Below are positions 21,101 through 33,100 of a DNA stretch of 64,000 bases, one piece after another (position 1 is the first letter of the stretch; the number at the start of each line of letters is the position of its first letter). A program made the position numbers and the translations under genes. Location of the stretch: positions 22,026,614 to 22,090,613 of the forward strand of contig JARZZO010000008.1 in NCBI GenBank assembly GCA_030544215.1, written 5' to 3'. The stretch is from Zantedeschia hybrid cultivar. Lineage: Eukaryota > Streptophyta > Magnoliopsida > Alismatales > Araceae. Below the pieces are notes generated by a model. That model ran no database searches and was not told where the DNA came from. It worked only from the letters and a program-made list of their open reading frames with translations.

Positions 21101-24100
21101 GACAATGTTTTATTTAAGTTACTTAATTTTGTTGTTTTATTTATGTTTCATCATTAAAGTTTAATTATCACTCTATGTTAGCCATGTGTAGGGGGTGAGG
21201 CCAAGAGTGGTTAATTAGGTGTTTATATGTTTAGTGGTTAATTAGGTGTTTATATGTTTTAATCAGTTTTTAGAATAATTAAGAATTTAATTAGGTATAT
21301 TTATAAAAATAATACATAATGTTATTTAATTATTAAATTTGGGAGCACACACATGCACACATTTTGCACAAAGAAATGATCATTGATTATTTCGGGAGAG
21401 TTTCGTCTTATAAAGAAGGCATTTTACCACAATATTCCTCCGCACGCAGCAAACTCGTGCAAAAGCACCGAGTTTGGTCTTCAAATCCAGCAGCACTTCT
21501 GCTCATAAGAGGGGGCTTGTATGCCTACTGCGTATATCCTTTGGGTTGGGATGGATCCTATTTATGGACCCAAAATTAGGCCTGGTGGGGGGGTGCCACT
21601 GGGGAGCTTCACGGTGGGGGTACCCACCGTTTCCTTTCCTCTTTTTTGTTTTCTCTTTTTTTTTTTGGTAGAGAATAGAGAGGGAGAGAGGAGAGAGAGT
21701 GCGAGAGAGTAGGGGACCCGGTGGCCACCGGTTTCGTCTCCCACCGGTTTTGGGCAACCGGTGGGGGTGTTCCCCTTCCTCCTCTTCTTTTCTTTTTTCA
21801 TTTAATGAGGCTTGCTCATTAATTACAACCCCCCCCCCCCCCCCCCCCCCCCCCTTTTTTTTTTTTTTTGTCAAGTGTGAATGGGGGTGGGTTCTCTCTT
21901 AGTGGAGAATTAATGGGGGTTTATTGGAGGCTCCACTAATCATGGGAAGTGTTTAAGAACCCATTAATGGCCTTCCCCACTAATTAACCCCCCCCCTCTT
22001 TTTTTTTTTTTTTCTTGAATTTTAAATTTGGAGAAGAGAGGGAGAGAGGGACCCCGGTTCCTCCCTTGGAGGGAACCGGCGGGGGTCCACCAACCGGTGG
22101 GGCCCGCCCTCACCGGTTCCTCCTCTCTCTCTCTCCCCTCCCTTTTATTATTTAAACAAAGGGAGAGAGAGAGAGAGAGGGGACCACTGGGCATTTTTTC
22201 TCTTGTGGACTAGTGGATTTTTCCTCTCTTTGGATTGCAGATTTTGGTCCTTGCTGGACTAGTTTTAGGCCCATTTGGACCTTATATTGGGCTTCCTTGT
22301 TGGGCCCCTATTGGACTTCTTATTGGGCCGCTGTTGGCCTAATATTGGGCCTTCTTTGAAGGTGTTTTGGGCCCATCTATTGAAGACATTTGGGCTGTTT
22401 TAGGACCCCTTTTTACTGCTGTTTGGACTGTTTGCTGCAGCACTTTTGGGTTTCTTATTGGGCCCGTTTGGTGAGGCTTATCAAGCCATTTGCGGGGCAG
22501 CATATTGCAGATTTTTGGGGCTGTTTTAGGCAGCACCCAAGGGCTATATTGGGGCTGTTTTGGACAGCTTGTAGAAGCCACTTCAAGGCGCTCTCGCCTA
22601 GGTATATCTCCTCCCCTTTGTATCCTTTAATACGCGCACATATATTCATATATTCACATACATATATGAAAGAATTTTTCTTAACATGGACCCTCATAAA
22701 CATGAGTGCATGTTTATTTTTTTCATTTATCGACATAGGCTCATATGAGCGCAAGCATGTGTCGTGCATGGTTATTTTCATTGCATAATTATATGCATGT
22801 GCATATTGGATAATTCCATTATGCATGAAATTTTTTTCGGGTCAACAAGAAGTTAGGTTATTTTGGACACTCTCTAATGTCCGGGAAGCTGAAGAGGAGT
22901 GTTTGGTACTTCGGAGATTTTAAGTGTCGTTGGACGGCGAGAAGTAAAGTGAGTTAACGCAGTTGGAGACTCACAAAGCGTAGACAAACCACTTTAGCCA
23001 TTTTAGGGCGCTTTTCCTAGCGTACCTAAAAAAGTCAAAATAGGGTTGTGCACATCCTGAAATCTTGAAGCCGGACAAGTGTTGAAAGATAAAATATATT
23101 GTCCAAACATTTTCGAAGAGGTCCCCAAGTCATGAAGACCAGAAGGCCCTAAAAGGTCGAAATACTTAGGGTGCTCCCAGATGCATCTAGAAAGCTGAAA
23201 AGAAGTATTTGGTGCTCTAGAAGTTTTAAGTGTCGCCAGAGGGTGATAAACAAAGTTGAGTCGACACGACGTGTGGTCGTAAAGTTTATTCAAAATACTG
23301 TCCGGTTCATGGCACTTTGCATAGCATGCCTAGAAAAGCCGGAAGGAGGTGTTTCACATCCTAAATATGAGAATTGGTAGGTGCCAAAGACAAAGGACAT
23401 TGCCCGAACATTCCCAAAGAGGTCCCCCAAGCAATGAAGGTCTGAAGACCCGAAGACTCCATAAGGTCATGATGTCATTTGGTGCATCTAAAAAACTAGA
23501 GAAAAACTCTAATAAGTCCAAAGGACACTAGTAAGGACCCACCAAGGTTATTCAGCTGGGTTTGCCTTGAAAGTCGCAAATGTCGGTCTGGTTGGATGTC
23601 TTTGGTTCACCAGAACACTCAAAGCAAGGCTATGCAAAGTCCGAAAGAAGGTAAAATTCCAGTGGGTGACGCTATTGCAAGGCCCATAAAGAGTGGTTTA
23701 CTCCCAAGAAATTCCAAGAAGTTTAAGGCATAGTACATTGTTTTTGAGGTGTCCCAATGCACAAGCTAGGTTATGTGAGCCCTAATCAAAGGGAAAAAAA
23801 ATCCCAAGATCAGAGATAATGCAAGCCTTTGCACATGACGAAGCCAATAGAAGCGTATGAAGCAAATCATGCACGTGACACATGCCTCCGTCTCTGCCTC
23901 CGACACGTCCATGGGGGGTATTTGTTTAACATATTTTTTTTCACCCCCTCGTATTTGGACATATAAGCGAAAGAAAAAAAGGAGGGGCAGGGGAAGAAAT
24001 ATAAGCAACCCGTACCGTTGTCCTTGGAACCCCCCACCGGTGGGTAAGGAAGAGAGAGATAGAGAGAAGAAAAAGAATAAGAAAAAAGAGAGAAGGGGGG

Positions 24101-27100
24101 ACTACCGGTGGTGGGTACCCACCGGTTCATTACCACTGGTGGGGGGGTCCCCAAGCAAAAAGAAAAATAAAAGGGAAAGAAGAAAAAAGGAAAAAAAGGA
24201 AAGGAGAGAAGGGGGGTGCCACCGGTGGTACCCACCACCGGTCAGTCCAATCGGGGGGGGGGGGGTGCCCCCCCATTCTCTCTCTCTCACTCTACTCTCT
24301 CTCTCTCTCTCCCCCTCCAATTGAAATTAAAAAAAAAAAGGGAGGGAAGCCACAGTTGGGGGGTCCTGGCGGTAGCATGCGCCCCCCCCCCCCCAAAAAA
24401 AAAAGAAAAAAAAAAAAGAAAAACGGTTGCCTCGTCCCTTACCTCTATAAATACCCCAATGGGAGGCTGCTGTAGGGAGAGCTTTTAAAAAGCGCGAAGA
24501 AGGCCACGCACACTGCTCAAGGACGCTGTGGAATGAAGCTTGTGAAAGCCACGAATTGCCACAAGGATCTTTTGGATTTTTTTATTATTAATTTACTATT
24601 TCCTTGTAATTTATCATGCCAAAGATTGTAATTGAGAAAAATGAATGGTTCATTCATATTGTGTTAATGACCAAACTTGTTTTAATCAAATGGTTCATTT
24701 ATATTGTTTGAATGACTAAGCTTATTTCAATTGAATGAGTCATTCATATTGTTTGAATTACCATACTTGTTTAAAAATGAATAAATAGTCCAGATGAATG
24801 ATTCACCTATGTGATTTGAATTATTAATTTGTGTAATATGAAGTGCTTCATTCTTATTTTTTGAATGACTTAAAATTTTGTGCGACACTTGTAGAGTGAC
24901 CAAAATCCTTGTGGTTTATCCATATCATTTGGCTGACCAAATTTTCATGCATATGTAACTTCGGCTATGTGGTGGCTCTCATGCCCCACTATCAAAGGTT
25001 TCTTTATGCATGGGATTCATTGATACTTGAGGGATATTTAATGAACCTTAAAAGGGCAAGTTAGTGTCCTTTGAATAAGATGATTTTTACAATTCCTAAA
25101 GGACACTTAAAGGATAGCAAACATCAAGAGTATCCTTTAAGGATTATAAAAGGAGCACTCCTCAATGCACATCTTTTTAATATCCTTTAAGGGTCCCACG
25201 TTCACATACACACCACATGAGATTATATCCTTTTAAGTTTTTCAAAGGAGACTTTAGAGAAGCATCATGTCAAAAGTTACAAAGACATTTAAAAGAAATT
25301 TCAAAAAGTGAATTCCTCCATTGAGTTGTGGCTTAAATCATTGATGTAAATGTTATAATGTGTTAGTGCTTTACTTATTCTAAAGGGCATCACTGGAGGG
25401 TTAATCAAGAGTTGTCAATCATTGATTGACGTAATTAACACTGACTAAGGTCAGTGGGGAGAGGAAGCCAAATTTACGGATCCAAGCCTGATCCAAATTT
25501 CTAGACTCCTTGAGGGCTCACCCGAAGTTCTCAAAGTCTAACCAAAATAAAAAAAGATGAAATAAACAGACCCACATCTGTATAAAAGATCATAGTAGAT
25601 GGATGCCTTTGATATCCTCTGTTGTGCAGGCTTGATCTCCTAAGAGCCCATTGAAGGTGAAGGTTCCCCTGTGGAGAATATCACATGGCAGACTGCCTAC
25701 CTATTACTGGATTGCTTGATTTTTTGGATGGTATATCAACTTGGTGCTACTTATGTTCCCTGGACAATGTTTTTACTCACTGTGAGTTTACTTGGGAGGT
25801 ATGGCAGCTTCTCTATGATAGGCTTCATATTCCAGGTCCACCTTTTGAGTCTGTGGAGCGGCTCATAAGGATGTGGGGCATGGGTTGGCCTTTCATGGGT
25901 GATTGCTACAGGTGGTGGTGGTTGGTACTTCATGCCGCCTTGTGGGTTCTATGGGGCAAAAGGAATAGGCAAAAGCTTTCTGGATAGAGTTACACTCTTT
26001 TGTTTGTGATAGGGTGAGGGAGACGGCTAATACCTTTTATAAAGTGGAGCAGAATAACTCTCCCCTTTTTGTTTTCTTTGGAGTTTTTTGGGGAATCCCG
26101 AGAGTAAACCTAGGAACCAAGAATGAGCCCCGCATCACCAGTACCCCGAGCCAGGCGAAATTTGTGAGTTCGGAACTCGTGTGAACCCTGGGTTGGTAGC
26201 CGCTGCATGTGCGTCTAAAGGTGGCAGTCGATACCATGACCTCATGGTTGCCCATGAAGCACCTCATCCAACTCTCCCATCCTTAAGGGACTTTTGTACA
26301 ATCCCTTAATACATACGTAGTACTGTCCATTTCAAAAGAAAACCTGCCATATGCTATGTGGATAGTGACGGCTTTTATTTGCTTTGATGACATTCGAGAG
26401 TGTGAAAAACTGTCTTCTTAAGTGAATATTTCAATCTTCTAACATTTTGGGTGTTCTTTTATTTATTCTTCCCCCTCCCCCTCAGTTTTAGCCTTTTGGT
26501 CTGTGAAATCAAGAGATGGGTGTATCTGAACAAGAGGTGACCATAAAATCCATACATCTAGATATTTTGTTGCTTAATGTCTGAGCAAGGATGCAACACC
26601 ATTCAAAAAATTGTGTTATGTATCCAGTCAGGCAGTCACTCGCCAGGACATTGTGATGCTACCTGCTGAGCCGATTTTCCCTATTGTTTAGGTGTAACAT
26701 AAATCTGCGGTTTTCTGGAAAAATTGTGATTCGATCATACCTTTTCATCTTAACGTATTTTTCACAAATAAATCTCGATTATTGAAAAAATCTTTAAAAT
26801 ATTCATAAATTCAAAAAGTAGCAATTTAATCACGATTTAATTATGTATTTTTCAAGAAAAGTATATCTTTCTAAAAGAAACTCCTCTTTTTTATGCTAGA
26901 TATTCATAAATTTTTATATTATATTTTAAATCATATTTTACATATTAAAATTAACACAATCTTTTATGGTTTTTTCATGAAGTTTTCATATTTTTTGCTG
27001 ACTTGAAATTTTTCGCTCGGATCGATTTTTTTTCGAATCCCGACTTTGTGACATTGTTTACAAGTTCTAGTGACCTTTTTCTTGATAATCAAGGAGTTTG

Positions 27101-30100
27101 TCTACCATGATATTAGCCTCTTCCTTGTTTTCTATTCACATGAAGTTTTATGTATGAGGAGTATCCAGGATATGTCATACTAATTACGTAAGATCATAAA
27201 TCATCTGTCTTTGTCAGTCTTTAATTCACAATTACTTCAGAAGTTTCTTTCACTCGTAGGTTGAGCAGTTGCACAAGATTTTCAAGCTTTGCGGTTCCCC
27301 ATCTGAGGATTACTGGAGAAAATCTAAATTGCCACATGCCACTATTTTCAAACCACAGCAGCCGTATCGGCGATGTGTTATAGAGACATTCAAAGACTTC
27401 CCAGCGTCAGCTTTAGCACTTATGGATATTCTCCTTTCCATTGATCCAGCAGATCGTGGGACTGCTGCATCTGCCCTCAAGAGTGAGGTACATACACATG
27501 ATTTTTCTTTCCTTTTTTTGATGACAGTGTTTTAGTGAATTAAATTCAGAACTTTTAGGTGGCATCAAGTTTTGTTTCCCAGTAGCATATTTACGATGCC
27601 GAATGATAGGTTGTCAGTTTGCTACAATTTGTTCTGGCATGTTTGTTTGTGCTTTGTCAGTTTGCTACAATTTATTCTGGTATATTTGTTTGTGCTTTGA
27701 TATAGTTACCTCTTGTATATTTTTGTCATAGAACCTGGTTTATCCCTCCACTCGGAAGAATTGCTTATTGGAACTATGTCTAGATAGTCTTTGCCCATGG
27801 AGCAGAATAGTGATCTCATGTACTTACCCATTCTGCTTTATTATTACTAGACGCCCTTTCTTGTTGTATTGCTTCATTCCAGAGAGTTTGTTTATTTTGC
27901 TTTCTTTTGGAAAACTGATGGTCTGGAAACCTCGTTCTCTTAGGTTAGTGATGAGGATCCAGGACCAATGCACCATGATGGAGCACACTTCCGGTAGAGA
28001 GCCGTTCCAGCTTCGTTGTGGCTTAGAGACTCTGCAGAGCTTGTTTCATGGATATGATATTTTTAGAGGAGTCCGTAGGCTATTTATTTGCCCATTTGGA
28101 GCCCAGTTAGTGGGTTTTCTATTTTTTTTCTTCTGAATTTTAGCTGTGATTGTCATAATATTTATTGTGGTTAGGGGGTTAGGGATATTTTAGTCTTTTA
28201 TTTGGTTAGGAGTTTGATTAGGATTTAGTTTCTCTTTGAATATTGATGTTGATTTTTTTTAATTTAACGAATTATTGAGCATGAATATCGAAGGTTTTCC
28301 ATGCTTCTCTGAGATGGAGAACCAAAAGCCTTGAGATTCGGTGGATGCGGTGCCCTAGCCGCTGGTGCGATGCTGGAGGCTGTTATCCCGCTAGAGTTCT
28401 TGATCATTATGAAAACACCTAGATAATCACCTTTTTCATAAAATCATAAGAGGATCATATTTTTGTAATCATGCAAGAATCAAGTATAAGTTTTACAAGA
28501 ACCTTCTCTTACATATTCATTTCTAATTTGAATAGATTCTTGTAAGCTTAATTGAGAAATCAACCTTGTGGTTATGAAAGCCTAACCCTAAACCTGAAAA
28601 ATAACTTCAAAATTAAAGGGAGAGTTTGGATGTATCTTCCCACCTGAGGAGAACCAAAGGAGGGTCTGCTGGCGCACTGTCGCCTCTTCTTAAAGCTTGA
28701 ACCGCTGCCTGAAGCTGCTGCTCCAAGTGCCGCTGCTGGCAGAGCATGCTTGCATCTTCCTCTTAAATTGGAGAGGGTGATATTGGTAAACTCCACCTCC
28801 TATTTATGGAGGAGGGAGGGTGGTGAAGAGGTGGGTGAGGAAGTAGGGGAAGAGGAGGTGGAACAGGCAGTGGGGGCCAGTAAAAGTCCATTTACTAGGC
28901 CCATTGTTGCCCAGTTTATTAGGCCCATTTTCCAGGCCCTCTAACCAAGGCCCATTAGACCCATTTAGGGCCCAATAATCCTAGGACAAATTGGCCTAAT
29001 AAGAATTTTGATCAGGACTTCCATATTTTGGTTATTCGTTTTAGACCCTGTTCCGAAAAAGATTACCGCCTAAATTTCTGAGTCCTTTACAGGATTGGTC
29101 CAATAATCTGGAGGGATTTTGCATTTAAATCTAGAAGTAATCTATTAAAATTTAACCCCATGTTCTCAAGGAATTGTGTGAATGTCCCTCTTAAACTTAC
29201 AGTTTTTTGCTGCCCAAGTTTTTGGGCTATTACGTGTTTTATAGGCTGATCCATGGTGAATCAGTGTTTGTTGGTTAAGAAAAGCAATAAAAGTATTTTA
29301 AATATAAAAAATATCTATAAACAGTATATATATATCACTATAACTAAAATATTGAATAATGGTGTATATGTATTACTATAACTCAAATATTGAATAATAG
29401 TATCTTAAGTATGGTTGTTTTTTTTGTAAAAACACCCTCTTTTAATTCGGAAAGCTTCTTGCTCTCCGCTCCCTAGGGATATGGCCTGTCATTAGAAAAG
29501 GAAACAGAGGAGTTGATGAGGTGGAAGGGATGACTGTGGGAGATGGATTGGCACCATAGGTATGTGTTTCTTGTTTTTTGCTTTTATCATTCTCATTATT
29601 GGCGTTGTATTTCTCCTCCTCTTCTCATCCTCATCCTCCTCTTCATCCTTTCTTCTTCCCTGTAGGCGGCTTCTGGTGTTCAGTTCTCTGTAAACAACTT
29701 GGCAGGATCAGGTTTTGGGGCCAAAATTAGATCCCCTTCTGATCCAGAACATGGTCTATTGGCTCATGAAAAGAAGTGATGGTAAAAATGAGTAATTTGT
29801 AATATGGCATGAACAGTGATTCAAAAGTCAGCTGCCTAGGCGCCTAGGCTGTCTTCCTACTTGACTTGCACCCTAGTCCCGTCTAGGCAGAAACCGTCTC
29901 AACTTCTTTTGAGATTTTAGTTTGATGTCTTCTCCTCTTGTTGAAAGACCTTTACAACCCTGCCAATAACTTATACTGGCCTTATAAATTGTCCTTTGTA
30001 TAAATAAATCTCATTCACGTGGCATGTCCATGAGGACTACGATGGAAGTTTCATTTTGTCTCCACCTAGAACATGACTCTTCATCTTCTTCGTCTGTCCT

Positions 30101-33100
30101 ACTACAAGTAGGGGGATTGTGGCTGTGTGAGGACTTTCCTCCACAAAAACTGCAACGAGCGACAATTGTGGGGCCCTGAAAAGGATCCTCCCGTGTTTGT
30201 AGATGATGGCATGCATCCGTCATTTTTGATACTATTATTATTCTTCGAAGCATAGTCAATAGTGCTATCAATTGGCATAGGGTAATATATAATAAAATAA
30301 AAAAAGGTCTGAAAGAAAATAACTGCCTGGGAATTGAGGCTCCCGCCTCGCCACCTAGGCAGTCAGCCTAGGCAGTAAGGGGGTCAGCCAACTTGCTCTG
30401 CCTAGGTGTTGTTTGGTGTATTGTAAAAATGCTGTAAAACATCATAAACAACCATAAAACAGCGTTTTCCTGATGTTTCGAGTGATGTAAATTGTTACTT
30501 TTTTCGGATGTTCGGAGTGTTGTAAATTGCCGTATTTCAAAATAAGTTGACCCCTAATATTCTCTTTGTTAGTGATTTTGGTTTTCAGTCCAAAATCACC
30601 GTAAACCAAAACTTGTGATTTTAAAATCAGGGATGTTATCACTAATATTAAAACTGGTGATTTAGAAACTGAGATTTTATGTCATTTTACGATGCATCAA
30701 GTGGGCCTCTAAGCATTTTTAGAACATTGGGCATGAAAAGGTGCCTCACATATTAATGTAAGATATAAGATTGTCCCCTCCCCGGCCAAATGCGCATACA
30801 TCTGTGGTGTGGCTGCACACATGCTTGTTGCCATTTTCAATATTCTGATATATGGTTTTATCTTCAGTGTAAAAAAAATGTTTTATATCTTCTTTTGATA
30901 TTAATTTCAAGCATACTACATTACAAGGTCACCAAGAAGTAACTGATCCATCAGCTATCTATGCTGAATTTTATTTCAGGGAGATCCTCATTCTATCTCA
31001 TACATAGTTGTCAATCCCGTTCCGTCCCGGCCTGTCCCGGCCGGGACGTCTCGGCCCAGGGAGAAAACGGGATGGGACAGTTCCCGGTCTGTCCTGGTCC
31101 ATCCTGGCATGTCCCGGTCTGTTCTGGCCCGTCCTAGCCTGTCACGGCCTTTCCCAACCAGAATTTGTATTTTTACATGAGATTTTTCTAAGTACTTAAG
31201 CAGCTTGTAAACTTATTTTGGGGGGTTTCATTTGATGAATATACTCATGTATAAACCCATAAAAAAAAATCTGTCATCAATGCTTCTATTGCATTAATTT
31301 TGTGTTATTTATATATTTATTTTCATATTATTTATTATATATGCATGTCATATATTTGTTGACATATGTATGAAAAAAATTCTGGGATGGGACACCGGAA
31401 TTGTCCGGGACACCGGAATGTCCCATCCCAGTAGAAAAACAGGACAGGGATGGGGACGGGATTGACAACTATGATCTCATATCATTGTAGTTTGTGATAT
31501 ATCTAGTATATTTCCTCTTTTCCAGATTTGATCTTTGTGTAGCTTTATTTTCCTTTTAAAGTTAGCCTAATGTGTAAATGCTATTTATTTTCCAGTTCTT
31601 TGCAACAAAGCCACTTGCTTGTGATCCTTCAAGCTTGCCTAAATATCCTCCTAGCAAAGAGTTTGATGCAAAAGTTCGGGATGAAGAAGCTAGAAGGTCC
31701 GTACTGTATTCTGTTTACTTCTGTTTGCAACTTAGAGTGACCTGGGCGTGAGCTTACGAGTTATAACATTGTTTTTATTCACTCTACTGTCCCACCTCAG
31801 AATTTTTGGCAGCTATAGTAGAACTATGTTAAATTCAACTATAGGTTATCTTTCATCTTATAATGCTCATCCAGTTTAAAAGAGTATCCTGAGCATTTTC
31901 CATTTTAGTTTTAGATGTTAGGCAAAAGATGCTTTCCACTTCAATATTGGATAGATCTAAAATCACAAGAATTCATGTTGTTTAGTGCAAATTGTACATT
32001 TAAAATACTTTCTAAACATGATAGAATACAAACATACCTATGGTGGAGAGTAAATGCATTCTATTGTTAGCCAAGTTAGTATTAATTTTATTTTGGAGTG
32101 CACATCTGTTTTTGGATTGTAATGTAACACAATATTGAGCCTCTTCTTTATTCTGGGAATGTGGAATCTGCATGCTACCAGAAACAGCTTCTCTGCAAAA
32201 GCAGGGGTAAGGCTGTGTACACTGTACAGTTGGCCTGAAGCCTTGTGGCACTGGGCTGCCCTTGAGTATGCACACCTATGTTATTTTTATGTTCTCCCTT
32301 TCTCATGTTAAGAGCAGATTTACTTTACATAAGGTATTTTGGTGTTTGCTAAAACCTGTTGGATTGAGATTATCGACATAAGTCACAAACTGATGCGATA
32401 CTTCTGCATGGGCTGTGCAGGACTAAATTCCATGTAGACTTGAGGTATAATTTTAATGGGTAGTACCCCAAAATTCTTTAAATCAGCAGAGAGAAAAGAT
32501 GATATACATGTATAATATACTTTAAAAAAAATCCATCTGTACAAAATTTAGGAAATTATACCAAGATGGTGAAGACCCCCAACCACCCCAGCCAGCCCAA
32601 AATGAAGAGTACTGGCTCTGCACTCGACGTAAGGTCCTACATTGCCCATGTTTGGTACAGTTTTCCTAATTTATATGAAGGAGGCTTCTGCTTTCACAAG
32701 TTCTCTCACCTCGACTTTTTTTTCTTTTTCTCGAGAGAACTTGTGCAGGACTCATAACTCATAAGTACGTCACGGCTCTTGCTGCAATAGAGTCTCTCTC
32801 TCCCTCCTGTGTGTGTGTGTGAGAGAGAGAGAGACGGCCTCCATGGTGGACTGCAGCGATGGCCTCCATGGTGGACTGCTGCAACTAGGTCTTTTGGCTG
32901 ATGATGTTGCAGCCTGGAGGATTATAATGGCAAAGGAGGGTGTTGGGCAGGGGGTTGTAACAGCACTGTAAATAGGGTGGCCAAACAGGGTAGCATAATT
33001 TTTAAAAGGTATTACATATTTGCCGAACAGATGAGTTGCCGATATGTAGCATTTTTAAAAATTGAAGTGAAAATTTGGATGACCTAAAATTTGAGTAAAA

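Noticed and set aside
21503..21902. ORFs in both strands rich in Gly, Lys, Phe or Pro
   Set aside because: Low-complexity products of homopolymer and ACCGGT-rich LTR sequence.
23857..24488. 155-aa and 90-aa ORFs
   Set aside because: Simple-sequence translation in the inverted LTR-like copy.
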